From Embleya hyalina (GTDB lineage Bacteria; Actinomycetota; Actinomycetes; Streptomycetales; Streptomycetaceae), in assembly GCF_003967355.1 (NCBI RefSeq), contig NZ_BIFH01000044.1, positions 62,001-126,000 on the forward strand: DNA of 64,000 bases, in the 5' to 3' direction. Below, piece after piece: positions 17,563 through 26,384 of the stretch. The number at the start of each line of letters is the position of its first letter. The stretch's first letter is position 1. Position numbers and translations under genes: made by a program. The notes beneath the pieces were generated by a model. That model was not told where the DNA came from. It saw only the letters and a list, made by a program, of their open reading frames with translations, and made no database searches.

Positions 17563-20019
17563 ATGGGTGACGAGAGCCGGGCGTCGGATCGAGACGAGCG
17601 GGCGGAGCCCTCGCGCCCCCTCGCGACCGGTCCCGGTCCCGGTCCGGACGTGGCGTTGGGTGTGGAGGAGGTCCGCCGGAAGTGGGCCCGGATGGTGGCC
17701 GACGCCGCCGCCGGCGCCCGGATCGTGGTCCACGCCCCCCACGGCGTACGCGCCGTGCTGGCACCACCGACCCCGGATGTGATCGCGGCGCAGGGCGAGT
17801 TGCCGGTGTTCACGATGACCGCGGCCCGGCAGGGCCTGGGCAACCTGGTTCGGGCGGCGGCGGAGGGCACGCCGCAGTTGCTGCTGCGCTACCGCACCGT
17901 CTACGCCCAGATCACCCATCTCTCGGCCGCGCCGACACCCGCGAACGCACCCCCGGCCGCCGTCCGACCCGCACCGCCGACGACCACGCGCCCGGACCCC
18001 GACACCACCGCGCCGGACCCGCCCGCCACCCCGAAGACCGGCCGTCGTGTCGCGGGGTTCGCGACCGCGCTGGGCGAGGCGACCACCGCCCGTCGCCGCG
18101 CCGTCTCCTTCGGCCCCGCCGCCCTGGACGAGGCCCTGGGCGGCGGCGCGCTGCCCGGCCGCCTGGTCCTGGTCGTCGGTGCGCCCGGAGCCGGCGCCGG
18201 CCTGCTCGCGGCGGGCACGGTGCTGTCCGCGACCCTGGCCCCGGCCGACGACCCCGACACACCCCACACGGTGCTTTCGTGCACGCCAGGCCGCCCCCGC
18301 GCCGACATCGCCGCCCGCCTGACCGCGGCCGCCGCCGGGGTGGACCACCGCAGGCTGCGTGCGGGCACCCTCGCCGAGACCGAACGCCACGCCGCCGACG
18401 CGGCGTCCGCCCGCCTGGCCGCCGGGGGACTGCTCCTGGACGACGGCGCCGACCTCACCCTGGACCTGCTCCGGGAGACCGCCGCCGACATCGCGGGCCT
18501 GCGCCTGATCGCGGTGGACCCGCTCAACCACCTTCTCGGCAGCGCCGGTCCCGCCGTTTCCGATGTTCGCCACGGCGTGGCCGCGTTGCGCCGGTTGGCC
18601 GCGGATCTCGACGTGCCGGTGGTGGCCGTGTGGGAGACGGGAGCCGGCGAACCTCCGGAGGTCGCAGCGGCGTTGGCCGACGCGGACAGCGTGGTGCATC
18701 TGACCCGTGAGGGTGAGCAGGCGTTCGCGATCGTCGCCGAACGCGACCTCGGCCCGGTCGCCCAGGCGGCACTGCACGCCGACCTGGCCCACGTCCGCTT
18801 CACCGACCCCCCACCGGCCTCGACCGTCGGGGCCGAGGCCGGTCCGGCCGACAACGCCGAACCGCCCGCCCCCGCATCTCGCGAACAGGCGCGGGGCCGC
18901 CAAGACCGGCCCCCGGCCGGCACACCGGCGACCGCGCCCCGCCCCTCGACCACGCCCGCCCGCACCGGTGCCCGCCCCGCGTCCGCCGCGCCGAAAGCCC
19001 CGGCCGCGTCGAAGGCGCGCAGGGTCGTACCGGACACCGACGAGGACCCCCTGCCCGGCACGATCGCCGCCGCCGTCGCGCAGGAACTCGCCGCCGCCCA
19101 GGGCGACATCACCGCCGCAGGCGAGGCCCTGGCCCGCCGGGCGATCCCGGACGTGATGGAACTCCTGCGCCTGTCCCGGGCGGGTTCGCGGTACGAGCAC
19201 ACCTGGTACCCGCCCCTGCCGGACCTGTTGCGCAAGCGCAGCAAGGAGGAATCCGACGCGATCTGGGAAGCCCGCCCCAAGTGGCGCAACAAAAACCTGC
19301 CGCCGGGCGATCACGACGTCACCGCCCTGGACATGAACGCCGCGTACCTGTCCGCGCTCAAGGCCCATCTGCCGATCGGCCCGCTCGAACACCGCGCGGG
19401 CCCGGACCTGGACGACTTCGAGGGCCCGCGCGGCCGCAGACGCCGCCGCGCCGGCATCTACCTCGTCGACCCCCCGGCCTGGGACCACGAAGACCTCCCG
19501 AACCCCCTCGGCGACCGCGACGAGCCCGGCCCGCTGTGGATCACCGACCCCACGCTGCGTCTCCTCCTGCGCTGCGCGTCGCCCGCGTACGGCAGCCTGT
19601 GCGAGGAACCGCGGGTCCTCGAGTCCTGGACGGCGGTGGCCACCGAGAACCTCCTGGAGCGGCTGCGGGCCGCGTTGCGCGACGCCCGCGACACGGCGAT
19701 CGCCGACGGCGACGACGTCACGTTGGACTACGTGAAGCAGATGTACGCCAAACTGGTCTCCACGATGGGTGGTTCGAACTACAACCGGGAGATCAACCGC
19801 CCCGACTGGATGCACATCATCCGCAGCCAGGCGTTCTCCAACCTGTGGGTCAAGGCCTTCAAGGCCCACCAGGGCGGCCTCGCCGTGGTGCGGGTGATGG
19901 GCACCGACGAACTCCACCTCACCGGCGGCGACTGGCGCACGGTCTTCACCGAGGGCCGCGGCGTCGGCGACGTCAAGATCAAGGACACGTACACCCTCCA
20001 GACCAAGGAAAGGAACTGA
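17563..20019 (+). CDS. telomere-associated protein (Tap)-like
   Basis: 818 residues. Around 70-120 a Phd/YefM-antitoxin-like fold appears (FTMTAARQGLGNLVRAAAEG). Residues about 175-420 are a RecA/DnaB-like ATPase fold with a degenerate P-loop (VVGAPGAGAGLLAAGT, no lysine) and a Walker B-like LRLIAVDPLNHLL. A Pro/Ala linker follows. The C-terminal 250 residues resemble the Streptomyces telomere-associated protein Tap: TALDMNAAYLSALKAHLPIG, YLVDPPAWDHEDLPNPLG, RPDWMHIIRSQAFSNLW. Tap recruits the terminal protein Tpg to linear chromosome ends. ATG 17563 follows GAGAGG by eight bases. A Tpg-like gene starts six bases after the stop. Assignment rests on recalled family pattern. Confidence 0.65.
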   Translation: MGDESRASDRDERAEPSRPLATGPGPGPDVALGVEEVRRKWARMVADAAAGARIVVHAPHGVRAVLAPPTPDVIAAQGELPVFTMTAARQGLGNLVRAAAEGTPQLLLRYRTVYAQITHLSAAPTPANAPPAAVRPAPPTTTRPDPDTTAPDPPATPKTGRRVAGFATALGEATTARRRAVSFGPAALDEALGGGALPGRLVLVVGAPGAGAGLLAAGTVLSATLAPADDPDTPHTVLSCTPGRPRADIAARLTAAAAGVDHRRLRAGTLAETERHAADAASARLAAGGLLLDDGADLTLDLLRETAADIAGLRLIAVDPLNHLLGSAGPAVSDVRHGVAALRRLAADLDVPVVAVWETGAGEPPEVAAALADADSVVHLTREGEQAFAIVAERDLGPVAQAALHADLAHVRFTDPPPASTVGAEAGPADNAEPPAPASREQARGRQDRPPAGTPATAPRPSTTPARTGARPASAAPKAPAASKARRVVPDTDEDPLPGTIAAAVAQELAAAQGDITAAGEALARRAIPDVMELLRLSRAGSRYEHTWYPPLPDLLRKRSKEESDAIWEARPKWRNKNLPPGDHDVTALDMNAAYLSALKAHLPIGPLEHRAGPDLDDFEGPRGRRRRRAGIYLVDPPAWDHEDLPNPLGDRDEPGPLWITDPTLRLLLRCASPAYGSLCEEPRVLESWTAVATENLLERLRAALRDARDTAIADGDDVTLDYVKQMYAKLVSTMGGSNYNREINRPDWMHIIRSQAFSNLWVKAFKAHQGGLAVVRVMGTDELHLTGGDWRTVFTEGRGVGDVKIKDTYTLQTKERN

Positions 20020-20025
20020 CCGCGG

Positions 20026-20607
20026 ATGCCGTACCGCTCCCTGGAGCCCGGCAAGTACGGGATGCACGGCACGCGCGCCTCGGCCCTGGCCGCGCGGCGC
20101 CTGGACGAGCTCGCCGACGGCGTTGTCTCCCCCGTCGACACCGAACGCGGGCTCGCCGCACGCCTGCGCTACCTCACCGCCTCCACCGCCGGCTACACCG
20201 CCATGGACACCGCCGGCATCACCGCCACCCCACGTACCCTCGCCGCCTGGCTCGCCGAGGACCGAACCCCCAACCGCGCCAACCTGCGCCGCATCGACGC
20301 CGCCTACCGCGACCTGCGCCGCCGCAACGTGGCCCGCTCGCTGACCCGCCGGCTGAACAACAACGGGCGAGGCACCCGCGTCGAACTGCACCCCCACGAC
20401 CAGTCCGGCGTACGCGAGCCACACCGCCGGGCGGGCGTTGCCGGGCACCGCAGCGTCAACGTCCGCCGCTGGGACGCCATCGTCCGCGCCTGGGCGGCCG
20501 GCGACGAACGCACCCTGGACGACGAGTGGACCGACGAGGTTCTGGCCGACCTCGGATCCGACTGGGGCGGTTACGAATACGCCACCGGAGTCGGCTTCGC
20601 CGCCTGA
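20026..20607 (+). CDS. terminal protein (Tpg)-like small DNA-binding protein
   Basis: 193 residues, basic. The core at about 45-115 (AARLRYLTASTAGYTAMDTA, TPRTLAAWLAEDRTPNRANL, RRRNVARSLTRRLNNNGRGT) follows the layout of Streptomyces Tpg: a RYL helix, a helix-turn-helix, then an Arg-rich segment. Tpg is covalently attached to the 5' ends of linear replicons and is the size expected here (about 185). The gene begins six bases after the Tap-like gene, the same order as tap-tpg. Acidic C-terminus (WTDEVLADLGSDWGGYEY). Similarity is distant, so this could also be a plain HTH regulator. Confidence 0.5.
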   Translation: MPYRSLEPGKYGMHGTRASALAARRLDELADGVVSPVDTERGLAARLRYLTASTAGYTAMDTAGITATPRTLAAWLAEDRTPNRANLRRIDAAYRDLRRRNVARSLTRRLNNNGRGTRVELHPHDQSGVREPHRRAGVAGHRSVNVRRWDAIVRAWAAGDERTLDDEWTDEVLADLGSDWGGYEYATGVGFAA

Positions 20608-20977
20608 ACCCCAATCGCCCGAGCGCGGGCCCGTGCGACGCGCGACACGTAGCCGCCCGTCGGGGCCGTCATGGCCACCGACGCCTCGACGGGCGGGAAG
20701 ACCCCGGCCGGGGCGTCGCGTACCGCCACCCGACCACGCACCCTTTCGTGCACACTCGAAACACCTGTGACGCACCTTCGACGCGAGGGCCGTACCCGAG
20801 GCGTGACCCGGGACCGCACGCCCCACACCGCGCGAGGCAAGACCCTGCGGCGGCGGGGTCGATGGCGCCGACCGGAAGTCGTCCGCGCCCGGGGCGGGTT
20901 GCCGATCGCGGACCGGATCCGGCTCGCGCGTCGGGCCCGCAGTGCACCCGCGCCCGGCCCCGGCCCCGGTGCCGAAC
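20608..20977. other. 370-base gap between convergent genes
   Basis: No gene recognised. Several GC dyads occur (for example CCCGTCGGGG near 20658 and CGACGGGCGGG near 20687), consistent with termination, but no telomere-like tandem palindromes. Confidence 0.3.
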
Positions 20978-23776
20978 TCAGGTCCATCTCATTCCGAGTG
21001 CGGTGAGGGCGTCGAGCCTTTCCGGTGGGTACGTTGCCCGCCGTTGTCGTGCGTTGGCGAGGGCGATGCCGAGTTTGACCTCATGTACCTCGCCACCGTC
21101 TTCGACGGTCTCGACGTGCTTGCGGGGGACGGTGAGATGCCCCTCGCGCTCGCGGTACGCGGTCGCCGCGGCGAGCGTGCGGGCCCATCGGTCCGCTCGC
21201 GCCGCCGCTGCCCTCGCCGGCTGCTCCGTGCGCTCGGTGACGTCGACGTCGACGCCGACCTCGGCCAACGCCGCCTGCTGCGCCGGCGTCAGACTCCCCG
21301 CGATGCGCCGTTGCCGCCGGAGCCAGGCCCCGACGTCCTCGCCGCCGACGGTGTGTCCGGGCACCAGGTCGCGGACGCGGCCACCGGCTTCGACGTGGAG
21401 GCGTACGGCGGCGAGCATGCGTTGCCAGTCCGACGACCACCGCTTGGCCGGGTCGTCGCGTCCGGTGGGGTTCCAATCGGGGTCGATGGCCGCCAGCCGC
21501 GCCCAGCGTCGGTGCCACCGTTCGGGGTTCTTGCGGGTTTCGAGTGGCCGTCGGCAGTTGGCGAGGAATTGGCCGATGGGGTAACCGTTGATCGCGGCGG
21601 GTTTGGGTGCGGCGAGGTGGCCGTGGACGGCGAAGTAGGCGCGGCTTATGGCGAGTCCGGTTTCGAAGGCGGTGTCGTCGGTGTTCCACACCATGCCCAG
21701 CAGTTCGAGCAGCTCGACCCGATGCGGGGTGATCGACCCGGCCGCGTAGGCCCGTCGTTGGTCTCCGACCCATTGTCCGATCGGGTAGGACGTCCCGGTT
21801 TCGGTGTCGTAGTCGATGCTTTCCAGCGGCACGCGCAGGTGACCGTGGGTGGTGTGCCAGCGTTTGGCGGCGTGGTATCCGCGTCGCCAGTCCCGGCGTT
21901 CGGGGTTGACGACGCGTAGGTTGATGAAGTCGCGCAGGAGTGTGGGGTCGCGGTCGGTCATGAACCGGACGAGGAACCGCTCCTCGACGCCGGCGTCGTC
22001 CTGGTCGCCGTCACCGGGCTCTACCTCGTCCCGGTCCTCGATGTGCTCGCGGGCGTCGGCGGTTCGGCGGTCGGTGTCCTCGATGTCGGCAGCCCGCGCC
22101 CGGGTCTTGGGTCCGCTGGGCGCGGGTGTGGCGAGCATGTCCAGGACGCGTGCGTCGTGTGCGGCGAGGGCGTGGAGGGTGCGGATGAGGGGGTGGTAGC
22201 TGTCGGAGAGGAGCATGTCGTCGGGTCGTTCGCCGGGTGCGAGGAAGACGGGGACGATGATGGTGGCGGTGCGTCCCTCGCCCGGGTGTTGGCGCAGGGC
22301 GCGGCCGATGGCCTGGACGATCTCCACGATGCTGAACTTGGGGTCCATGAAGGCCACCGCCCGGGCACGCAGGTCGACGCCTTCGGCGAGGACGCGGACG
22401 TTGCTGAGCACCGCCCTGCGGGCGATGGTGCCGTCGGTGTCGGCGCGTTCGACGAATCGTGCCAGGACGTCGCGCCGGTGTTCGGCGGGGTGTTCGCCGC
22501 TCAACCAGTCCGCCCACACCGGTTCCGGGTGGCGTTCCGGGTCGTCCCGGTGCAGGCGCGCGGCCACGTCCGGCAGGCTCGCCGCACAGGCTCGGGCTTC
22601 CAGGGTGCGGGAGTGGTAGGCGATGACGGTGTCGAGGTCGTGGTCGGCGGCGGCGCGCAGGACGGCGGTCTGCAGCGCGACCAGGCGCGCTGCCCGGTAG
22701 CGCTCGACCTCGTCGATGCCGCGCCGGCCGAGACCTCGGTTGAGGTCGCTGCCGGTGGCCGCGGCGAGCTCCTGGACCTCCGGATCGGTGATCTCGACGA
22801 CCACCACCCTCGGCCTCGCGATCAGGCCCATACGGGCCGCAGCGGCGAGTTCCAGGCGGTGGATCACCGGGCCGAAGATCGTCTCGTCGTCCATCGACGC
22901 GACCGCGCGCGCCTCCAGCGCCGAGTGCACGGGCCGCCCGCCCCGCACGCGAACCGGCCGATCGTCCCCGCCCTCGTCGTCCCACGTCCCGGTCTCGCCC
23001 GCGACGTCGAGGTTCTCCCGTACGTCGTCCTCCCAGACGTCGTCCTCGGCCAGGGCCGGGGGCAGTTCGGGGTCGGCGTCCGGCGTGGCGGCTTCGCTGT
23101 AGGCGCTGTTCGCGGGCGGCTCCCACACCCGGGGGGTGGCGGTGAGGTAGAGCCGGTGCGTGGCGGGGAGTCGGGTGTTGTCGTGAACGGCGGCCCATTC
23201 CTTCCCGGCGGACCCGCTGGTGCGGTGGGCCTCGTCGACGATCACGAGGTCGAATCCGGCCGGGGCGAGGCCGTGTACGCCCGCTTGGGCGGTCAGGACG
23301 GCGCTCAGGGACTGGTACGTGGCGAACACCGTCAAAGGCCCCTGGGCACTACTGGCCCACAGGGCGAGTCGTGCTGCGCTGGTGGTACACCGCACGCCGG
23401 CTTCGTGCAGGGTGGGATCGCCGGCCAGGGAGCACACGGCGATCTGCGTCCCCGCGGTGCGCCCGGCGTTTCGCCAGGCCGTGACGGTCTGGGTCAGCAG
23501 ATCGAGGGTGGGGACCAGGACCAGCGCCCGCCCGCGCGGCGCGAGGGCTGCGGCCACGGCTGCGGCGATCCTCGTCTTGCCGGTGCCGCAGGCCATCACC
23601 GCGGTGGCCCTGGTGCCACCGTGCGGCCCGTCCGGGGCCGTGTCCACATCGGGGTTCTCCAGGGCGCGGACGATCGCGTCCACGGCCTCGCGCTGGTGCG
23701 GGCGCAGTGGCGATACCGGCCCGCGTACGGGACGTGGTGAGGTCTCGGACGGGAAAAGTGGCAAGGAATGCTGCAC
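20978..23776 (-). CDS. DEAD/DEAH-box helicase with helicase-associated repeats
   Basis: 932 residues. Superfamily 2 motifs: Walker A VMACGTGKTRIA (62-69), DEAH box DLVIVDEAHRTSG, motif III LYLTATPRV, and motif VI QAIGRALRQHPG. The C-terminal 330 residues contain about four helicase-associated (HA) repeats, for example GYHAAKRWHTTHGHLRVP, SRAYFAVHGHLAAP and ATAYREREGHLTVP. Such helicases are common in actinobacterial accessory regions and linear-plasmid ends, where TtrA-type helicases aid conjugal transfer; that role is inference. GTG 23776 was chosen four bases after AGAGAGG. It converges on the Tap/Tpg-like pair. Confidence 0.88.
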   Translation of the reverse strand: MQHSLPLFPSETSPRPVRGPVSPLRPHQREAVDAIVRALENPDVDTAPDGPHGGTRATAVMACGTGKTRIAAAVAAALAPRGRALVLVPTLDLLTQTVTAWRNAGRTAGTQIAVCSLAGDPTLHEAGVRCTTSAARLALWASSAQGPLTVFATYQSLSAVLTAQAGVHGLAPAGFDLVIVDEAHRTSGSAGKEWAAVHDNTRLPATHRLYLTATPRVWEPPANSAYSEAATPDADPELPPALAEDDVWEDDVRENLDVAGETGTWDDEGGDDRPVRVRGGRPVHSALEARAVASMDDETIFGPVIHRLELAAAARMGLIARPRVVVVEITDPEVQELAAATGSDLNRGLGRRGIDEVERYRAARLVALQTAVLRAAADHDLDTVIAYHSRTLEARACAASLPDVAARLHRDDPERHPEPVWADWLSGEHPAEHRRDVLARFVERADTDGTIARRAVLSNVRVLAEGVDLRARAVAFMDPKFSIVEIVQAIGRALRQHPGEGRTATIIVPVFLAPGERPDDMLLSDSYHPLIRTLHALAAHDARVLDMLATPAPSGPKTRARAADIEDTDRRTADAREHIEDRDEVEPGDGDQDDAGVEERFLVRFMTDRDPTLLRDFINLRVVNPERRDWRRGYHAAKRWHTTHGHLRVPLESIDYDTETGTSYPIGQWVGDQRRAYAAGSITPHRVELLELLGMVWNTDDTAFETGLAISRAYFAVHGHLAAPKPAAINGYPIGQFLANCRRPLETRKNPERWHRRWARLAAIDPDWNPTGRDDPAKRWSSDWQRMLAAVRLHVEAGGRVRDLVPGHTVGGEDVGAWLRRQRRIAGSLTPAQQAALAEVGVDVDVTERTEQPARAAAARADRWARTLAAATAYREREGHLTVPRKHVETVEDGGEVHEVKLGIALANARQRRATYPPERLDALTALGMRWT

Positions 23777-24004
23777 GGTGCCTCTCTTGACGTCGCCGGG
23801 TCCCGGATCGTGGTCGTGCCGGCGTCTCGGTGCCGCTTCGGGAGGAACCGGCAGTGCGACGAGTGCCATACTCCCGCGTCGTGGCCCCGGCTGGACACCG
23901 GAGTGGGCTCGACCCTTCGAAACGGCGTCGCTGGGTCCGAGACGCCCTCGACCTTCCGGACAGCAGCCCGCGTGGGTTCGCAGGGAGCCGGAAAGAGAAG
24001 GTAC

Positions 24005-24190
24005 GTGCCGAAGAGATATACGCCGCAGTTCGAGGACGAGGCCGTTCGCCCGGTGTTGGACGGTCCTCGCCCGATCGTCCGGGTGGCGCGCGAAATTACC
24101 GGCCCGGCGGTGTCCGGCGTGAAGGTGGCGCGAGCCCGACTCCACCGGGCCGACCGACGCCGGCCCGGTGGAGACAAGGATCCTCGGGGA
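24005..24190 (+). pseudogene. IS3-family transposase OrfA remnant
   Basis: VPKRYTPQFEDEAVRPVLDG and RPIVRVAREI closely follow the N-terminus of IS3 OrfA transposases (usual form PKKYTPEFKDEAVRLVLDGS). After about 35 residues the match ends and the frame runs into the next gene's promoter. No OrfB remains. It marks an old insertion between the helicase and TetR genes. Confidence 0.75.
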
Positions 24191-24194
24191 ACCG

Positions 24195-24223
24195 TTGACA
24201 ATTCCAATATGGTCGTCCATATT
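24195..24223 (+). promoter_or_regulatory. sigma70-type promoter with overlapping operator
   Basis: TTGACA (24195-24200) and CATATT (24218-24223) are 17 bases apart. The inverted repeat AATATGG-TCGT-CCATATT (24206-24223) covers the -10 box. Predicted transcription start coincides with the TetR start codon at 24230, so the message is probably leaderless and autoregulated. Confidence 0.75.
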
Positions 24224-24229
24224 GAAGTC

Positions 24230-24826
24230 ATGGCGAGACCATCGAAGAAGACGCAACTTCTGGCCGGCGGTACCGAGACCGTGAGGCGGCTGGGCCTGAC
24301 GGGGGCGAGTGTGCGCGACATCACCGCGGGCGCGGGGGTTCCTTTGGGTTCGTTCTCCAACCACTTCGCCTCCAAGGAGGCGTTCGGCCTGGAGGTCCTC
24401 GACGGCTACTTCGGCGACGTGCTGACCATCGTCGCGGCGACGCTGGAGGACGACACCCGGCCGCCCCTGGAACGCCTGCGGGCCTACTTCGACGCGGTCA
24501 CCGCCCGCCTGGAGGACCGCGGCTGGCGCGACGGGTGCCTGATCGGCAACACCAGCCTGGATTCCACCGAGCACAGCGAACTCCTGCGCAACCGCATCGC
24601 GGAATACTTCGCGCGCTGGCGCGAACCCTTCGCCCGCTGCCTCGAGGACGCCGTCGCGGCCGGCGACGTCCGGCCCACCGTGCCCGTCCTCGACCTCGCC
24701 GACTTCCTGCTGGCGTCGTGGCACGGCGCGATCCTGCGGATGAAGGTCGAACGCGACCCGGAACCCCTGGAGCGGTTCAAGGCGGTCGTCTTCACCACCG
24801 TGCTCGCACCGGCACCCGGCCGCTGA
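24230..24826 (+). CDS. TetR family transcriptional regulator
   Basis: 198 residues. The N-terminal helix-turn-helix includes VRDITAGAGVPLGSFSNHFA then SKEAFGLEVLDGYF, typical of the TetR/AcuR-like branch with a Tetr_C ligand domain (CLIGNTSLDSTEHSELLRNR). No ribosome-binding site precedes ATG 24230, which falls at the expected transcription start of the promoter just upstream. The gene is 97 bases ahead of a haloalkane dehalogenase on the same strand and may control it. Confidence 0.92.
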   Translation: MARPSKKTQLLAGGTETVRRLGLTGASVRDITAGAGVPLGSFSNHFASKEAFGLEVLDGYFGDVLTIVAATLEDDTRPPLERLRAYFDAVTARLEDRGWRDGCLIGNTSLDSTEHSELLRNRIAEYFARWREPFARCLEDAVAAGDVRPTVPVLDLADFLLASWHGAILRMKVERDPEPLERFKAVVFTTVLAPAPGR

Positions 24827-24923
24827 CGCCCTCCACTCGATCCCCGCGCCCGGGCCGTCCCGACCCGCGCGGGGCGAACGCGCCACCCCCCCAAACCTGT
24901 TCGTGCCCGAAAGGACACCTGCC

Positions 24924-25910
24924 ATGACGAACACCCACACCCACACCGGCACCCACACCGGCACCCACACCCACACCGGCACCGGCACCGGCACCCACAC
25001 CGGCACCGACACCCGTACCCGCACGCCGCTCGGCATCCCCGTCGACGACACCCACCCGCGATCCGCGGTGAACGTGCTCGATACCCGGATGGTCCACGTC
25101 GACACCGGATCCGGCGGCGACACCACGGCCCCGGTGGTCTTCCTGCACGGAAACCCGACCTCGTCCTACCTGTGGCGCAACGTGATCCCACACGTGGCCG
25201 GCGATCGACGCTGCCTGGCCCCGGACCTGGTCGGCATGGGTGACTCGGACCCCGCCCCCGACGGCGCCTACCGCTTCACCGACCACTCCCGCCGACTCGA
25301 CGCGTGGTTCGACGCCGTACTGCCCACCGGCCCGGTAACACTCGTCCTGCACGACTGGGGCTCGGCGCTCGGGTTCGACTGGGCACGCCGACACGCCGAC
25401 CGGATCGAGGGGATCGCCTACATGGAGGCGATCGTCCAACCCCGCCTGTGGTCGGACTTCCCCGCCGGCCGCGACGCGCTCTTTCGCGCGATGCGCTCCG
25501 AGGACGGCGAAAGGATGATCATGGACGACAACTTCTTCATCGAGACCGTCCTCCCCAAGAGCATCCTGCGCCCGCTCGACGAACGCGAGATGGACGCCTA
25601 CCGGGCGCCGTTCCGAACCCGGGCCTCCCGGAAGCCCACCCTGGTGTTCCCGCGCGAACTCCCCATCGACGGAACGCCCTCCGACGTCGCACACGCCGTC
25701 GACGAATACGGACGCTGGCTCGCCCACAGCCCGATCCCCAAACTCCTGATCTCGGCGGAGCCCGGCGCAATCCTCGTCGGCCGCGCGCTCGAGTTCGCCC
25801 GGACCTGGCCCAACCAGACCGAGGTCACCGTACGCGGCATCCACTACATCCAAGAGGACTCCCCACACGAAATCGGCACCGCCGTACACGACTTCGTCCG
25901 ACACCTCTGA
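24924..25910 (+). CDS. dhaA: haloalkane dehalogenase
   Basis: 328 residues, alpha/beta hydrolase fold. Oxyanion-loop motif FLHGNPTSSYLWRN (about 74-87), nucleophile Asp in VLHDWGSALGFDWARR (about 143), and catalytic His in GIHYIQEDSPHE (about 305) identify a haloalkane dehalogenase, which hydrolyses carbon-halogen bonds to alcohols. AAAGGA lies eight bases before ATG 24924. Residues 3-32 are a low-complexity His/Thr/Gly run encoded by a hexamer repeat, absent from typical family members of about 295 residues. Cytoplasmic, cofactor-free. Probably cotranscribed with, or controlled by, the TetR gene upstream. Confidence 0.92.
   Translation: MTNTHTHTGTHTGTHTHTGTGTGTHTGTDTRTRTPLGIPVDDTHPRSAVNVLDTRMVHVDTGSGGDTTAPVVFLHGNPTSSYLWRNVIPHVAGDRRCLAPDLVGMGDSDPAPDGAYRFTDHSRRLDAWFDAVLPTGPVTLVLHDWGSALGFDWARRHADRIEGIAYMEAIVQPRLWSDFPAGRDALFRAMRSEDGERMIMDDNFFIETVLPKSILRPLDEREMDAYRAPFRTRASRKPTLVFPRELPIDGTPSDVAHAVDEYGRWLAHSPIPKLLISAEPGAILVGRALEFARTWPNQTEVTVRGIHYIQEDSPHEIGTAVHDFVRHL
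24931..25013 (+). repeat. hexamer microsatellite inside the dehalogenase gene
   Basis: Tandem mixed hexamers CACACC and GGCACC encode alternating Thr with His or Gly. Unit length is a multiple of three, so copy changes would alter tail length without shifting the frame. Confidence 0.9.
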
Positions 25911-26003
25911 ACACCACCCCCGCCCCCCGGGAACACGCACACACGGCACGGACGCACCGCGGGCGACGCGAGACCCGACCACCCTCGCCCGCCCCGGGCC
26001 CGT

Positions 26004-26195
26004 TCACATCGCCGCAGGGCCGCCCTCAAGGATCCGCTCGGCCGGCTGCCGCAACAGCCCGCCCTCGCCCACCGGGTCCAGGCTCTGAGCAGGAGCCCGG
26101 CCCACCAACCGGTCGATCGGCCACTCGTCGACCACATCCACCGGAGGCACGTCAACCCCACCGTCCTGCACAGGTTCTGACATCACGTCAGTCAT
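26004..26195 (-). pseudogene. IS256-family transposase N-terminal remnant
   Basis: MTDVMSEPVQDGGVDVPPVD followed by LVGRAPAQSLDPVGEGGLLR matches the start of Streptomyces IS256-type transposases, which continue into a conserved LLESALEGEITDHLGY-type segment. Here the frame ends after 63 residues. The catalytic DDE region is gone. It sits just before the five-gene defence-like operon and shows past transposition at its border. Confidence 0.75.
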
Positions 26196-26384
26196 CTCTC
26201 GGTGTCACTTTCATGATCAGGTTCCACCGTTGGTTCCACAGTCCCACCGCGGTTCGTTTTCCGGCCACCGAGTTCGGGTCTTCGCGCGTCGCGGGCTCGT
26301 CCGTGACTCTACGATTACGGAGCGATCAGGGGGCGGTGCCGCGGTCGGTGCGGTGGCGCGATCGCCGACCGGGGGGAGGTCCGC

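Noticed and set aside
20608-20977. Telomere-like palindromes beside the Tpg-like gene
   Set aside because: Only ordinary GC dyads were seen, not the tandem hairpin series of Streptomyces ends.
23777-25126. Extension of the helicase frame to 25126
   Set aside because: The added 450 residues run antisense through TetR and dehalogenase genes; GTG 23776 has a ribosome-binding site.
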